Source of the DNA: Azospirillum isscasi
GTDB lineage: Bacteria; Pseudomonadota; Alphaproteobacteria; Azospirillales; Azospirillaceae
Length of the DNA stretch: 60,957 nucleotides
Assembly (NCBI RefSeq): GCF_030849505.1
Contig: NZ_JAUJFI010000012.1
Coordinates: 1-60,957 of the forward strand
Direction of reading: 5' to 3'
The notes under the pieces were generated by a model. The model was not told the DNA's origin. It made no database searches and worked only from the letters and a program-made list of their open reading frames with translations. Positions 50,304 through 60,957 of the stretch are shown one piece after another; position 1 is the stretch's first letter; the number at the start of each line of letters is the position of its first letter. The translations under genes and the position numbers were made by a program.

Positions 50304-51011
50304 TCAGCCCGCCTGCACCACCGCCGCCACCAGACCCGCCGCCGCCGCCAGCACCGCCAGGGCCAGCGCCGCCGGACGGCGCTTCGGCGACTCGACCGGC
50401 GCATCCGCCGGGATCGCCTTCCGCCCCGTGACCATCGGGCGGATCAGATTGTCCCGCTTCACCAGAAGATAGGCCAGCACGGCCAGCACATGCACGCCGA
50501 TCAGGATCAGGATTCCGTCGGCCAGGATGCGGTGCAGGGTGCTGAAGCCCGCCACCACGGCCCCCGGCGTCTGGGCCACCAGCGGCCCGTCCACCAGGAT
50601 GTCGTCGGAGGTGAAGAGGCCGCCGACCGCCTGGAGCGTCAAGGCCCCCAGCAGCGCCAGCACCATCAGCCCGCCCATGGGGTTGTGCCCCAGCACCGGC
50701 TCTTCCGCCGTGCCACCGCGCCCGCCGCGAAGCATCCCGGCGGCGTAAGCCAGGACCGCGCGCGGCCCCTTCACGAAGTCGCTGAAACGCGCCGTCTGGC
50801 TGCCGATCAGCCCCCAGACGAGCCGGAACAGCAGAAGCGCCAGGATCGCCTCCCCGGCCAGCATGTGGATGGTCATCCGGTCGGTCTTGGCGGAGATCAC
50901 CGCAACCGCCACCAGAAGGACCAGGCTCCAATGAAACAGGCGCGTCGGCAAGTCCCAGACGGCCACGTCGCGCCGGGCCTTCGTCCGATTTGTGGTATTA
51001 CCAGCAACCAT
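50304..51011 (-). CDS. Cytochrome b561 family protein
   Basis: This 235-residue inner-membrane di-haem protein has helices near 25-45, 48-66, 110-130, 162-182 and 212-232. The haem-ligand candidates are His in TRLFHWSL, DRMTIHMLAGE, STLHRILADG and LIGVHVLAVLAYL. This type passes electrons to or from soluble c-type cytochromes; a b561 next to a cytochrome c' is a known arrangement in proteobacteria. The N-terminal ATG at 51011 gives a short polar tail; no clear ribosome site decides. Confidence 0.93.
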   Translation of the reverse strand: MVAGNTTNRTKARRDVAVWDLPTRLFHWSLVLLVAVAVISAKTDRMTIHMLAGEAILALLLFRLVWGLIGSQTARFSDFVKGPRAVLAYAAGMLRGGRGGTAEEPVLGHNPMGGLMVLALLGALTLQAVGGLFTSDDILVDGPLVAQTPGAVVAGFSTLHRILADGILILIGVHVLAVLAYLLVKRDNLIRPMVTGRKAIPADAPVESPKRRPAALALAVLAAAAGLVAAVVQAG

Positions 51012-51200
51012 GAATCACCCCTCGCTTCTCTTGTTCTTCCTTAGACTATGCCCCAAGGCGGCGCCTTTTGCCCGCATTTCCGAAAAAAAGTGACAAACCG
51101 GCGGGGTCTTTGCGTCACAGCACTGTCATTGCACTTGAAGAGACAGGGGCACGACGGATATGACGTACTCTAAATCCAGCCCAACAAGGATGCCCGCGTC

Positions 51201-51440
51201 ATGCCCGACAAGCAGCTTCTCCACCTCGTGTTCGGCGGCGAACTCGTCCGCCCCGATTCCGACCAGTTCGTGGACCCGACGAAGGTCCACATCGTGGGCA
51301 TTTTCCCCAGCTATGACGACGCGTACAAGGCGTGGCGCGGCGCGACCGGGGCGACCATCGACGACGCGCACACCCGTTACTTCATCGTGCACCTGCACCG
51401 CCTGCTGGACCCGTCGGTGGACGGCCACAAGCACGACTGA
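51201..51440 (+). CDS. DUF4170 domain protein
   Basis: This 79-residue protein of unknown function is of the DUF4170 family, confined mostly to alphaproteobacteria. The family pattern is clear: LLHLVFGGELVRPDSDQFVD, VGIFPSYDDAYKAWRGAT, then DDAHTRYFIVHLHRLLDP. AAGGA lies upstream of the ATG. It is followed by a phosphoesterase gene 61 bases on, in the same direction. Confidence 0.92.
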   Translation: MPDKQLLHLVFGGELVRPDSDQFVDPTKVHIVGIFPSYDDAYKAWRGATGATIDDAHTRYFIVHLHRLLDPSVDGHKHD

Positions 51441-51501
51441 CGGACCGCCGCGGCGCCGGTGCGGGGAACCCTCCGCGCCGGCGTTGCGTTGAGGACCCCC
51501 G

Positions 51502-52017
51502 ATGGCGGTCTTCTTCACCAGCGACACGCATTTCGGCCATGCCGGCGCGATCAGCCGCTTCCGCCGCCCCTTCGCGTCGGTGGCGGCGATGGACGAGGCC
51601 ATGGCGGCCAACTGGAACGTCACGGTCGGCCCGGACGACGAGGTCTGGCACCTCGGGGACTTCGCCCTGCACCGCAAGGCGGACGCGATGGCGGCGCTTT
51701 TGGAGCGCCTGCACGGCACCAAGCATCTCATCACCGGCAACAACGACGGCCCCGACACCCGGACCCTGCCCGGCTGGGCAAGCGTGCAGCCCTATGCGGA
51801 ACTTCTGCTGGACGAGTGGCGGCTGGTCCTGTGCCACTACGCCTTCCGCACCTGGAACGGCATGTACAAAGGGGCCTTGAACCTGCACGGCCACAGCCAC
51901 GGCCAGTTGAAGGGGATGACCCGGCAATTCGACGTGGGCGTGGATGTGTGGAATTTCCGCCCCGTCACCGTCGATGAGATCCTGGCTTCACGGCAACGGA
52001 CGAAGAAGCGGGAATAG
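51502..52017 (+). CDS. Metallophosphoesterase
   Basis: This 171-residue calcineurin-like phosphoesterase carries the five metal motifs: DTHFGH, GDFAL, GNNDG, the His in LCHYAFR and GHSHG. The two-metal site looks intact. Its small size matches single-domain members that act on nucleotides or cyclic nucleotides. The substrate is unknown. GAGG precedes the ATG. A 435-base gap and the giant secreted-protein gene follow. Confidence 0.92.
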   Translation: MAVFFTSDTHFGHAGAISRFRRPFASVAAMDEAMAANWNVTVGPDDEVWHLGDFALHRKADAMAALLERLHGTKHLITGNNDGPDTRTLPGWASVQPYAELLLDEWRLVLCHYAFRTWNGMYKGALNLHGHSHGQLKGMTRQFDVGVDVWNFRPVTVDEILASRQRTKKRE

Positions 52018-52452
52018 TCCGCGCCCCCGCCACCTTCTCCACGGAAAGGCCGGCGCAGCCGGACCGGCGTGAAAATCGACCATGAAGGCGGCTTCCCACC
52101 GGCCCCAGGCCGGTGAGCGAGACCGGTGAGCGAGGCCGGCACCAACCGCTGTCCATCGCCGCGGCGGAGCCGGCGATGGAGCCCGTGGACCGATTCGGAA
52201 CGCGCAATCTTCGATTGCTTTGTGCAACGCAACACCACCAGGGATCTTTGCCGCCAAATGCAGCACTTTGTTGCATTATGAAGAATTTCTGCAATCTTTG
52301 AGGGGAATGCCCATCGGATTGAATCGAAGAGGCATAATCCGTTAGTCAGAAATTTATAGGTAATCTATCTATTGCAAGGACCACCCTCCGGCGAGCGTCG
52401 CGGGCCGATTGCTCCGAGTGATGGAAACAACACGAGCACAAGGGCATCAGGC
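52018..52452. other. Leader region of giant RTX gene, AT-rich part
   Basis: This is a 435-base gap without a supported gene. From about 52190 to 52380 it is much richer in A and T than the surroundings, with runs such as AAATTTATAGGTAATCTATC. This looks like promoter or silencer DNA for the downstream gene. I see no terminator for the phosphoesterase and no clear operator. Confidence 0.5.
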
Positions 52453-55400
52453 ATGGACACGATCGACCTCACGGTTTCCACCGTCACCCTTTCCATGCTG
52501 CGCGCCGCGGACCCGGCTGCGAACGGCGGGCGCAAGGAGGTCGTGTTCGTCGACGGCGGCGTCACCGACTGGCAGACGCTCGTGGCCGGGGTGAAGGCCG
52601 GGGTCGAGGTCGTGCTTCTGAACGGTGCGGCGGACGGGCTGGCGCAGATGGCCGCCTGGGCGGCGGGCAAGTCGGGCTACGACGCCATCCATGTGCTGAG
52701 CCACGGCGCCGAGGGACAGGTCCGGCTTGGCATGTTCATTCTCGACACCGCCGCCGTTGCGGCGCGTTCGGACGATCTGGCGGCGCTGGGCGGCGCGCTG
52801 GCGGACGGGGGCGACCTGCTGCTGTACGGCTGCGACGTGGCGGGTGGAAACGGCGGGGCCTTCATCGCCGCCATGGCGGAGGCCACCGGGGCCGACGTCG
52901 CGGCCTCCACCGACCGGACGGGGAGCTTCGCCGCCGGCGGGAACTGGATTCTGGAAGCCCGGATCGGCAACCTGGAAGCGTCGTCCCTGGCGTTCCAGGA
53001 TTATGCCTACGGGCTGGACATCATCTCCGGGACTTCCGGCGACGATTCGCTGACCGGCACCACCGGCAACGACAGCATTTCCGGGCTTGCCGGCAACGAC
53101 ACCCTGAATGGGGGCGACGGCAACGACACGCTCGTCGGCGGCGACGGAAACGACAGCATCGTCGGCGGCGTCGGCAACGACAGCATGAGCGGGGGCAACG
53201 GCGACGACACCCTGTACGGTGACGCAGGCAACGATACCCTGACCGGCGGCGACGGAAACGATCTCCTCTTCGGGGGAGACGGCAACGACACCTTGACCGG
53301 CGGCGCCGGGACCGACTCGGTGGTCGGTGGAGCGGGCAACGACATCCTCGCCTTCGCCAGCAGTTCCGATTACACCGCCAATGAAACCGTCGACGGCGGT
53401 TCGGGCAACGACCTCTTCCGGTTCTACAGCAGCACGGCCGGGGACAGCCTGACCCTCAACAGCAACCTGACGGACCCCGACAACACCATCAGCGTCAGAA
53501 TATCGGGCAACGCGAGCGGCGCGAGCACCTCCATCGGGATGAAAATTGATGGGTCCGCCGTGACATTGTCGGGCGGCCTCGATATGGCCGGCAACAACGG
53601 AAACGACACGTTCATCGGGTCGGCCTACAGCGACACGCTCTCCGGCGCTGCGGGAAACGACTCCCTTGAGGGCGGGGCCGGCAACGATGTCTTCGGCATC
53701 AGCAACCCCACCGACTACACGAATGGCGACACCATCAACGGCGGCGCCGGAAACGACGTCATCCGGTTCTACGGCAACACGGACGGCGACACCCTCGTTC
53801 TCAACAGCAATGTGTTCGACAGCGACAACACCATCACCATCGACGCGTCGCTCAGTCTTTACGGCGGCGGCAGCAGCTATGCGCTGAACGTCGATGCGTC
53901 CGCCGTGACGCTGACCGGCGGCGTCACGATGATCGGTGCCAGCAACAGGGCCAACAGGCTGACCGGAACGGCCCAGAACGATTCGATCAACGGCGGCGCC
54001 GGGGGCAACAAAGTACTGGATGGCGGGGCCGGAAACGACACCATCACCGCCGGCAACGGCAACGACACCATCATCGGCGGGGCCGGGACCGACTCCCTCT
54101 CCGGCGGCGGCTTCAACGACACCTTCGGCATCGCCGCCGGTTCCCATCACACCGCCAATGAAACCATCGACGGCGGCACCGGCACGAACACCATCCGGTT
54201 CTACAGCCAGACGAACGGCGACACCCTCACCCTCAACAGCAATCTGGCCGCCGGCAACAACAAGTTCATCATCGAGGTTACGGGCGACATCGACGGCACA
54301 GCCAGCAGCGCTTCGGTGAACGTCGACGCGTCCGCCGTGACGCTGATCGGCGGCGTCACGATCGTCGGTAACGGCGGGAACAACGTGCTCACCGGAACGT
54401 CCCAGCAGGACTCGATCGCCGGCGGGGACGGCAACGACTCCATCAGCGGCGGGGCGGGCTTTGACACGTTGGACGGCGGGGCCGGAAACGACACGCTGAT
54501 CGGCGGGGCCGGAAACGGCCGCCTGTATGGCGGCGACGGCAACGACAGCCTGGACGGCGGAGCCGCCAACGACACGCTGGACGGCGGGGCGGGCACCGAC
54601 ACCCTGACCGGCGGGACCGGCAACGACGTCTTCCTCGACCCGAACGGCGACACCATCACGGACTTCGGGGGCGGCGACATCATCCGGCTGACCGGCGGGG
54701 CCGCCCAGGGGCTCGACGCGAGCCGTCTCCAGTACGACAGCGTCGCCAAGACCCTGACGGTGGATTGGGACAAGAACGGCATCTTCGGCGGCGGCGGCGA
54801 CCTCGTCATCGCCTTCGGCAACGCGCCCTCCGGAACCTTCCAGATCGCCGCCAACGGAACCGACGCCGACCTTACGGTCTCGCAGGGGCCGACCGTGACG
54901 GACGGCAACATTTCCATCAGCGGAGCGAGCGGCACGGGCGGCGCCTTCAAGACCGGCGACACCGTCACCGTCACCTGGAACAACACCGCGAACGGCGACA
55001 ACAACGCCGGCACGATCACCGGTGCGACGGCGAACTTCAGCCAGTTCGGCGGCGGAACCGCGGTCGCCATGACCAACAACAACGGTGTCTGGACCGCCAC
55101 CTACACCATCACCGCGGGCTCCATCGACGCCACCAGCCGCAACGTCTCGGTCACCGCAACGTCGGCGAACGGCAGCACGACCACAGCCGACACCAGCAAC
55201 GCCACGGTGGACAACCAGGCACCGATCGTGACGCTTGGCAACATCGCGGGCCTGGCGACGCCGAGCGGTGCGAACAGCACGCTGCGCATCGGCGACACGG
55301 TCAGGGCGGTCTGGGACAATTCGGGAAGCGGGGACGCCAACACCGACACGCTGGCCAGCGTGACGGCGGACTTCAGCCAGTTCGGCGGCGGCAGCGCGGT

Positions 55401-58400
55401 CACCATGACGAACCAGAGCGGCGTCTGGTCGGCGACCTACACCATCGTCTCCGGCAGCATCGACACCACCAGCCGCAACGTGTCGATCACGGTGACCGAC
55501 AACGCCGGCAACAGCGCGACACAGACCGACAACGCCAACCGCAAGGTGGACAATCAGGCGCCCACGGTGACGGCGGGGAACATCGCGATCTCCGGCGCGA
55601 CCGGCACGGGCGGCGCCTTCAAGACCGGCGACACCGTCACCGCGACCTGGAACAACACGCTTGCCGGCGACAACAACACCGACACGCTGTCCGGCGTGAC
55701 GATGGATTTCAGCCAGTTCGGCGGCGGCAGCGCGGTCGCCGCGACCAACAACAACGGCGTCTGGACCGCCACCCACACCATCACCGCCGGCTCCCTCGAC
55801 GCCACGGGCCGCAACGTCTCGGTTTCCGCCACCGACAACGCCAGCAACAAGACCACGATGGCCGGCACCGCCAACGCCACGGTTGACAACCGGGCGCCCA
55901 CGGTGACGGACGGCAACATCTCGATTTCCGGCGGAACGGGAACCGGCGGCGCCTACAAGATCGGCGACACCGTCACCATGACCTGGGACGACACGGTCGG
56001 CGGCGACAACAACACCGACACGCTCGCCAGCGTGACGGTGAACTTCAGCCAGTTCGGCGGCGGGGCGGCGGTCGCCGCGACCAACAGCAACGGCGTCTGG
56101 ACCGCCACCCACACCATCACCGGCGCTCCCGGCAACACCACGAACCTGAACGTCTCGGTCACCGCCACCGACAACGCCGGCAACGCCACCACGGGAACCG
56201 ACACCAGCAACGCCACGCTGGAGGTCGCCATGCCCACGGTGACGGACCCGAACATCGCGATCTCCGGCGCGACCGGCACGGGCGGCGCTTTCAAGACCGG
56301 CGACACCGTCACCGCGACCTGGAACAACACGCTTGCCGGCGACAACAACACCGACACGCTGTCCGGCGTGACGATGGATTTCAGCCAGTTCGGCGGCGGG
56401 GCGGCGGTCGCCGCGACCAACAACAACGGCGTCTGGACCGCCACCCACACCATCACCGCCGGCTCCGTCGACGCCACGGGCCGCAACGTTTCGGTCTCCG
56501 CCACGCTGGCGGGCGGCGGCACGAAGACGACGGCTGACACCACCAACGCCGTGGTGGACAATCAGGCCCCAACGGTGACGGATGGCAACATCGCGATTTC
56601 CGGCGGGACCGGAACCGGCGGTGCCTACAAGACCGGCGACACCGTCACCGCGACCTGGAACAACACGCTTGCCGGCGACAACAACACCGACACGCTGACC
56701 GGCGTGACGTTCGATCTTTCCGCCTTCGGCGGCGGTAGTGCCGTGGCGGGTGTCAACAACAACGGCGTCTGGACCGCCACCCACACCATCACCGCCGGTT
56801 CCATCGACGCGACGGGCCGCAACGTCGCGGTCACCGTCACCGACAACGCCGGCAACGCCACCACGCAAGGCGACACCACCAACGCCACGGTGGACAACCG
56901 GGTCCCCACGGTGACGGACGGCAACATCGCGATCTCCGGCGGCAGCGGGATCGGCGGCGCCTACAAGACCGGCGACACCCTCACCGCGACCTGGGACAAC
57001 ACCCTCACTGGGGATAACAACACCGATACGCTCACCAGCGTGACGTTCGACCTGTCCGCCTTCGGCGGCGGCAGTGCCGTGGCGGGTGTCAACAACAACG
57101 GCGTCTGGACCGTCACCCACACCATCACCGCCGGCTCCCTCGACGCCACGGGCCGCAACGTCGCGGTCACCGTCACCGACAACGCCGGCAACGCCACCAC
57201 GCAAGGCGACACCACCAACGCCACGGTGGACAACCGAGCGCCCACGGTGACGGACGGCAACATCGCGATCTCCGGCGGCAGCGGGATCGGCGGTGCCTAC
57301 AAGGCTGGCGACACCGTCACCATGACGTGGAACAACACGGTCGGCGGCGACAACAACACCGACACGCTGGCCGGCGTGACGGTGGACTTCAGCCAGTTCG
57401 GCGGCGGCAGCGCGGTCGCGGCGACCGACAACAACGGCGTCTGGACGGCCACCCACACCATCACCGCCGCTTCGCTCGAAGCCACCAACCGCAACCTGTC
57501 GGTGACCGCCACCGACAACGCCGGCAACAGCACCACGCGGGCGGACACCACCAACGCCACGGTGGACACCACGGCCCCGTCCGCGACGCTGACGCTGAGC
57601 GACGTCAATCTGGAAGACGCCGAGACCGCGACCCTCACCATCACCTTCACCGAGGCCCCGACGGGCTTCACGCTCGACGACCTGTCGGTGAACGACGCCG
57701 TGCTGTCCAACCTGAGGGTCCAGGCCGGCTCGAACGGGCTGGTCTACACGGCCACGCTCACGCCGCACCTGGATCGGGAAGTGACGGGCCGCACCGTCAC
57801 GCTCGGCACCGGCTGGAGCGACGCGGCGGGCAACACGCCCGCGGCCCCGGTCTCCTCCCCCACCTTCTCCATCGATACGCTGGGCGCGGCCGGCATCACC
57901 GTGACCCCATCCGGACTGGTCACCAGCGAGGCCGGCGGCGCCGTCACCGTCTCCATCGTCCTATCCGCCCGTCCGCGCGGCGACGTGACCATCCCGCTGT
58001 CCGTCTCGCGGTCCGGCGAGGCGCAGCTTTCGGTGAGCAGCGTGACCTTCACCGCGGCGAACTGGGCCACGCCGCAGACCGTCACGGTCACCGGTCTGGA
58101 CGACAGCGTCAACGACGGCGCCCAGGCGTACAACCTCGTGCTCGGCGCCGCCACCAGCACCGACAGCCGTTACTCCGGGCTCGATCCGGCCGATGTGGCG
58201 CTGAAAAACGCCGACAACGACCCGCCGGCCATCGCGCTCGCCACGGCCACCCGCGACGACAGCACCACCGGCGACCCCACCGCCCGGCTCACCGGCACCG
58301 CCGACGCCGGTTCGAAGGTGGAGGCGTGGCGCGACCTGGACAACGACGGCGTCCTCGACCCGGAGGACACGCTGCTGACCGCGGTCCAGCTCGGCGCCGG

Positions 58401-60006
58401 GGCGACGGCTTTCGCGATCGACGTGCCGCTGCCGCAAAACGCGCTGACCGACCTGATCCTGGTGGCGGTGGACGCCGACGGGCACCGCTCCGCGCCGCTC
58501 GACGTGACCCAGCGCTTCCGCACGGTGGAGACCGGCTCCAGCACCAACGTCACCAACGAGAGCCAGATCGACGCACACGGCAACGAGCAGGTGGACGTCG
58601 AGGCGGTGTCGGACCAGGCCGGAGCGTCCGCCGAGGTGGTGCTGACCGACCAGACCGAGGATGACGGCGAAGCCATGCTGACGGCCAGCGTATCGGCGGG
58701 CACGCGGCTGGTGGCCAGCGGTCCGGCGACGCAGCAGAGCAGCGGTGTGGCCGGCCAGACGCTCAGCGACAGTCTGCTGGCGCTCGCCACGGGCGCCGGC
58801 GAGGCCGAAAAGGCCGCGCTGCAGCGGATTGCCGCCCAGATGCCGGCGGCCACCGGCTCCCTCGGCTCCTCGACGCCGGTCACGGTGCGGCAGGTCGTGG
58901 TGACGGCCAGTTCCGGAGGGGCGACCACCGGCCCGGTCACCATCCGCGGCACGGCGGACCAGGGCGACGGCGTCGCGGCGGTCATCCTGGACACGCGCGG
59001 CGCCGCGGGCAGCACCGCGGTCAACCTGGACAACGTCTCCATCGCGGTCGTCCTGGGCGAGGCGCGGATCGGCGGCGGCGAGGGCAACAACGCGGCCTAC
59101 GGCGACTCCAGCGCCCAGTACATGAAGATGGGGCCGGGCGACGACACCCTGTCGGGCGGGGCCGGCAACGACACCATCGCCTCCACCACCGGCAACGATC
59201 TGCTGTCCGGCGACGACGGCGACGATCTGGTGCACGGCGGCGAGGACAACGACACGGTGATCGGCGGGGCCGGCAACGACACGGTCGGCGGCGGCACCGG
59301 CAACGACTATGTGTTCGGCGGCAACGGCGACGACCTGCTGTTCGGCGAGGACGGCGACGACTGGGTGATCGGCGGCGAGGGCAACGACATCCTCTCCGGC
59401 GGGGCCGGCAACGACCTGCTGTTCGGCGAAGGCGGCAACGACGCCTTCTTCGGCGGAGACGGCGCCGACATCGCCTTCGGCCAGGAGGGCGACGACATCC
59501 TGTCGCTGGAGGCCGGCAACGACATCGCGGACGGCGGTGTGGGCAACGACACCCTGTTCGGTGGCGACGGCAACGACACCCTGTTCGGCGGCGAGGGGGC
59601 GGATCTTCTGTCGCTCGACGCCGGGGACGACATCGCGGACGGCGGGGCCGGCAACGACACTCTGTTCGGCGGTGCGGGCAACGACACGCTGTTCGGCGGA
59701 GCCGGTGCGGACCTGCTGGACGGCGGGGCCGGCAACGACCTGATCTTCCTGATCGACGGGGCCGACACCGCCTGGGGCGGGGCGGGGCGCGACGTCTTCG
59801 CGCTCGGCGCCGGGGGTGGCGGGTCGGTGGTGATGGACTTCACCGCAGGCACCGACCGGCTCGCCCTGACCGATGCCTCGATCAGCCTTGCCGGGGTGAT
59901 CGCCTCGGCACGGGTCGTCGGCGGCAGCACGATGATTGATCTGCGGCCCGGCAGCAGCGTCACCATCCAGGGGCAGACGGGGAACGTCGCGCACTGGTTC
60001 GCCTGA
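52453..60006 (+). CDS. Giant secreted-type RTX protein with DUF4347 and Ig-like repeats
   Basis: This is a 2,517-residue protein. Residues 25-180 are a DUF4347 domain with VLSHGAEG (His84) and LLLYGCDVA (Cys127). Residues 192-775 are RTX-type Ca2+ repeats (GGxGNDxLxGG) with three inserted modules of about 110 residues, each ending in a DASAVTL-type strand. Residues 814-1709 are eight Ig-like repeats of 112 residues. About 1710-2130 holds other beta domains ([19 protein letters not shown] and [20 protein letters not shown]). About 2225-2450 is a second RTX block, followed by a C-terminal tail ending VAHWFA that fits a type I secretion signal. No N-terminal signal peptide is seen, nor secretion genes nearby. 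It is probably an adhesin or biofilm matrix protein. Confidence 0.93.
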   Translation: MDTIDLTVSTVTLSMLRAADPAANGGRKEVVFVDGGVTDWQTLVAGVKAGVEVVLLNGAADGLAQMAAWAAGKSGYDAIHVLSHGAEGQVRLGMFILDTAAVAARSDDLAALGGALADGGDLLLYGCDVAGGNGGAFIAAMAEATGADVAASTDRTGSFAAGGNWILEARIGNLEASSLAFQDYAYGLDIISGTSGDDSLTGTTGNDSISGLAGNDTLNGGDGNDTLVGGDGNDSIVGGVGNDSMSGGNGDDTLYGDAGNDTLTGGDGNDLLFGGDGNDTLTGGAGTDSVVGGAGNDILAFASSSDYTANETVDGGSGNDLFRFYSSTAGDSLTLNSNLTDPDNTISVRISGNASGASTSIGMKIDGSAVTLSGGLDMAGNNGNDTFIGSAYSDTLSGAAGNDSLEGGAGNDVFGISNPTDYTNGDTINGGAGNDVIRFYGNTDGDTLVLNSNVFDSDNTITIDASLSLYGGGSSYALNVDASAVTLTGGVTMIGASNRANRLTGTAQNDSINGGAGGNKVLDGGAGNDTITAGNGNDTIIGGAGTDSLSGGGFNDTFGIAAGSHHTANETIDGGTGTNTIRFYSQTNGDTLTLNSNLAAGNNKFIIEVTGDIDGTASSASVNVDASAVTLIGGVTIVGNGGNNVLTGTSQQDSIAGGDGNDSISGGAGFDTLDGGAGNDTLIGGAGNGRLYGGDGNDSLDGGAANDTLDGGAGTDTLTGGTGNDVFLDPNGDTITDFGGGDIIRLTGGAAQGLDASRLQYDSVAKTLTVDWDKNGIFGGGGDLVIAFGNAPSGTFQIAANGTDADLTVSQGPTVTDGNISISGASGTGGAFKTGDTVTVTWNNTANGDNNAGTITGATANFSQFGGGTAVAMTNNNGVWTATYTITAGSIDATSRNVSVTATSANGSTTTADTSNATVDNQAPIVTLGNIAGLATPSGANSTLRIGDTVRAVWDNSGSGDANTDTLASVTADFSQFGGGSAVTMTNQSGVWSATYTIVSGSIDTTSRNVSITVTDNAGNSATQTDNANRKVDNQAPTVTAGNIAISGATGTGGAFKTGDTVTATWNNTLAGDNNTDTLSGVTMDFSQFGGGSAVAATNNNGVWTATHTITAGSLDATGRNVSVSATDNASNKTTMAGTANATVDNRAPTVTDGNISISGGTGTGGAYKIGDTVTMTWDDTVGGDNNTDTLASVTVNFSQFGGGAAVAATNSNGVWTATHTITGAPGNTTNLNVSVTATDNAGNATTGTDTSNATLEVAMPTVTDPNIAISGATGTGGAFKTGDTVTATWNNTLAGDNNTDTLSGVTMDFSQFGGGAAVAATNNNGVWTATHTITAGSVDATGRNVSVSATLAGGGTKTTADTTNAVVDNQAPTVTDGNIAISGGTGTGGAYKTGDTVTATWNNTLAGDNNTDTLTGVTFDLSAFGGGSAVAGVNNNGVWTATHTITAGSIDATGRNVAVTVTDNAGNATTQGDTTNATVDNRVPTVTDGNIAISGGSGIGGAYKTGDTLTATWDNTLTGDNNTDTLTSVTFDLSAFGGGSAVAGVNNNGVWTVTHTITAGSLDATGRNVAVTVTDNAGNATTQGDTTNATVDNRAPTVTDGNIAISGGSGIGGAYKAGDTVTMTWNNTVGGDNNTDTLAGVTVDFSQFGGGSAVAATDNNGVWTATHTITAASLEATNRNLSVTATDNAGNSTTRADTTNATVDTTAPSATLTLSDVNLEDAETATLTITFTEAPTGFTLDDLSVNDAVLSNLRVQAGSNGLVYTATLTPHLDREVTGRTVTLGTGWSDAAGNTPAAPVSSPTFSIDTLGAAGITVTPSGLVTSEAGGAVTVSIVLSARPRGDVTIPLSVSRSGEAQLSVSSVTFTAANWATPQTVTVTGLDDSVNDGAQAYNLVLGAATSTDSRYSGLDPADVALKNADNDPPAIALATATRDDSTTGDPTARLTGTADAGSKVEAWRDLDNDGVLDPEDTLLTAVQLGAGATAFAIDVPLPQNALTDLILVAVDADGHRSAPLDVTQRFRTVETGSSTNVTNESQIDAHGNEQVDVEAVSDQAGASAEVVLTDQTEDDGEAMLTASVSAGTRLVASGPATQQSSGVAGQTLSDSLLALATGAGEAEKAALQRIAAQMPAATGSLGSSTPVTVRQVVVTASSGGATTGPVTIRGTADQGDGVAAVILDTRGAAGSTAVNLDNVSIAVVLGEARIGGGEGNNAAYGDSSAQYMKMGPGDDTLSGGAGNDTIASTTGNDLLSGDDGDDLVHGGEDNDTVIGGAGNDTVGGGTGNDYVFGGNGDDLLFGEDGDDWVIGGEGNDILSGGAGNDLLFGEGGNDAFFGGDGADIAFGQEGDDILSLEAGNDIADGGVGNDTLFGGDGNDTLFGGEGADLLSLDAGDDIADGGAGNDTLFGGAGNDTLFGGAGADLLDGGAGNDLIFLIDGADTAWGGAGRDVFALGAGGGGSVVMDFTAGTDRLALTDASISLAGVIASARVVGGSTMIDLRPGSSVTIQGQTGNVAHWFA
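54892..57579 (+). repeat. Eight tandem repeats of 333-339 bp (mostly 336 bp)
   Basis: Unit starts, marked by a conserved GTGACG, are at 54892, 55225, 55564, 55900, 56236, 56572, 56908 and 57244. Five successive spacings are exactly 336 bases and the others are 333 and 339. Each encodes 111-113 residues from [11 protein letters not shown] to NATVDN. Units at 55564 and 56236 share long identical DNA, as do those at 56908 and 57244. Confidence 0.93.
59134..59760 (+). repeat. C-terminal RTX nonapeptide repeat block
   Basis: About twenty nine-residue GGxGxDxLx-type units, such as [11 protein letters not shown] and [11 protein letters not shown], form a calcium-binding parallel beta roll. The DNA is repetitive at 27 bases, mostly GGCGGGGCCGGCAACGAC-like. 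The later copies, for example [20 protein letters not shown] and its near-duplicate about 108 bases further, suggest recent expansion. Confidence 0.85.
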
Positions 60007-60011
60007 TCACG

Positions 60012-60050
60012 CGGGTGGGCGGTTTCCGCTTTCCGAAAACCGCCCACCCG
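60012..60050 (+). terminator. Hairpin after giant RTX gene
   Basis: A 14-bp perfect stem (CGGGTGGGCGGTTT / AAACCGCCCACCCG) with an 11-base loop starts six bases past the stop. No T-run follows. Confidence 0.75.
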
Positions 60051-60501
60051 TGAGCCAAGCCACACCTTCCACCCCGCGGGAGGCCCCCGAATCCGAGCCT
60101 CCGCCAAATCAGTGTTTCATCGTTCCGGGGGAAACTCACCTTACGGCACCCCCGTACCGGTGAATGGCCGGCGGCCCTGGACCTGCCACCGAAGGTCCGG
60201 GAGGCAATCTCTGTCGAGGTGGTTTCCCGGCTCGCCGCAGGGCAGCGCACGCACGTTGTCGCATGACGGGGAAATTGCAGCCCTGCCTTGGCTGGTGCCC
60301 GTCCGATAAGGCGTTACAGCCACCCGCGGACGCTTGATCGGAAGTGACAAGGCGCGGGGACGCCCAATGGCATAGGCCATCGTCATGTCGCCGGTGCAGG
60401 ACGGCGAGGCGGGCGGCTCAATCTATGATCTGGACGTGCCCGACGATGAGTGCTTCGTCCAAGAGCCATTATCCATATCGTCAAGCCAAGTGTTTGGGCG
60501 C
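60051..60501. other. Region without a supported gene
   Basis: About 450 bases hold only short interrupted reading frames. I see no promoter, RNA or repeat that I can name. It lies between the giant RTX gene and a small leftward ORF and may hold decayed coding sequence. Confidence 0.5.
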
Positions 60502-60828
60502 TTACGGTGACAGAGTCAGGGTTGCGGCGATGCTGGCGAGATAACCGACAACAAAGTTTGACAGGTTCCCGTTAGTTCCCATGGTGACCTCTCCTTTCTG
60601 GCCGCTGATTGCCAGCATTACCATCATAAGAATGAAGATCCCGCCGAGGAACGTTATAGGCGACACTGCGCAACCGGCTGACACTGACAGCACGGAGACT
60701 ACTGTCCCCGTAAGCGTCCATTCATGATAAATGCACTCTTCAGAAATGAATTTCAAGTGAATCGTGCGGGGGCGCTGCTTTGCCCCTACTTTCTGGCTTT
60801 GCCCCACCACCTTCAGCTTTTTGAACAA
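60502..60828 (-). CDS. Small hypothetical membrane protein
   Basis: This 108-residue protein of no recognised family has a basic N-terminal stretch (FKKLKVVGQSQKVGAKQRPR) and then hydrophobic segments TGTVVSVLSVSAGCAVSPIT and FLGGIFILMMVMLAIS; a last weaker one is FVVGYLASIAATLTL. The coding is AT-richer than the neighbours. The start is a TTG (60828) with GGAAG six bases before it; an internal GTG is possible. It sits alone, 27 bases from the palindromic repeat at 60855. Confidence 0.5.
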   Translation of the reverse strand: MFKKLKVVGQSQKVGAKQRPRTIHLKFISEECIYHEWTLTGTVVSVLSVSAGCAVSPITFLGGIFILMMVMLAISGQKGEVTMGTNGNLSNFVVGYLASIAATLTLSP

Positions 60829-60854
60829 GCGAAGCTTCCGACGCTTCGGCTGAA

Positions 60855-60903
60855 CTAAAGCGAACGTCCGTTCGCTTTAGTGGTGCATCCGGCAAGATGA
60901 GGG
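60855..60903. repeat. Palindromic dispersed repeat, right copy
   Basis: CTAAAGCGAAC / GTTCGCTTTAG (60855-60880) with a 4-base loop is followed by TGGTGCATCC and GATGAGGG. It is the reverse complement of the element at 56-103, with few differences across about 48 bases. Confidence 0.75.
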
Positions 60904-60957
60904 AATTTTAGCGGCGCGAGCGGGTTGAAGGGGAAGTTCCCCTCCAAGGTGGCGTGC

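Noticed and set aside
52447-57768. A 1,773-codon open frame antisense to the giant RTX gene
   Set aside because: It arises from the repetitive Gly/Asn/Asp codons of the RTX and Ig-like repeats. The product is low-complexity Val/Gly/Ala with no fold.
53040-59760. Regular repeats that could suggest a CRISPR array
   Set aside because: The repeats are in frame and encode GGxGxD or Ig-like units; there are no unique spacers.

Overview
The window is GC-rich, densely coded DNA whose gene families point to an alphaproteobacterium of the Azospirillum/Rhodospirillaceae type. The reasons are DUF4170, two PAS_5-type proteins, an ELM1-family protein, an Irr-type iron control element in front of dps, and a PQQ alcohol-oxidation locus next to a FIST/NahK-like pair. 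The taxon is an inference. I see no rRNA, tRNA, CRISPR array or intact insertion sequence.

Layout. 1-10.1 kb is a quinoprotein alcohol-oxidation locus. Leftward genes are a LuxR-type response regulator, a PQQ alcohol dehydrogenase with the Asp-x-Asp signature of lanthanide enzymes, and an operon of c-type cytochrome, periplasmic binding protein, SoxYZ-like fusion and MBL-fold protein. Divergent from these run a second binding protein, a beta-propeller protein and an ABC ATPase plus permease. 10.2-14.2 kb is a FIST protein and a hybrid histidine kinase in a NosP/NahK (ErcS')-like arrangement. 14.3-16.2 kb is an AT-rich cassette of small overlapping membrane-protein genes. 16.4-19.6 kb holds DUF779, an ExaC-type aldehyde dehydrogenase, a ModE-like regulator and a soluble cytochrome c; this probably completes alcohol to aldehyde to acid oxidation. 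A short motif (core GACTTTGG) recurs upstream of these blocks.

19.6-31.7 kb is mixed: YqaA/DedA membrane protein, SDR, SPOUT methyltransferase, a sigma-1.1-like small membrane protein, MsrA, a PAS_5 protein coupled to an FtsK lacking membrane segments, DinB, MgtC, a NIT-domain chemoreceptor and a Cys-containing PAS_5 protein. 32-37.6 kb holds carB, greA, a dienelactone-hydrolase-like exported protein and an Lrp regulator. 37.8-43.4 kb holds an ELM1-like protein, two successive Fe(II)/2-oxoglutarate oxygenases, trxB, DoxX, dps with an Irr box, and an exported single-Cache protein. 43.7-52.0 kb holds panE, a divergent EF-G paralogue, nhaA, an aspartate aminotransferase, cytochrome c', cytochrome b561, DUF4170 and a phosphoesterase.

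52.4-60.0 kb is one gene for a 2,517-residue secreted-type protein: DUF4347, an RTX block with interleaved modules, eight near-exact 336-bp Ig-like repeats, further beta domains and a second RTX block. A small AT-rich membrane ORF follows. Inverted copies of a palindromic repeat lie close to both ends of the window.
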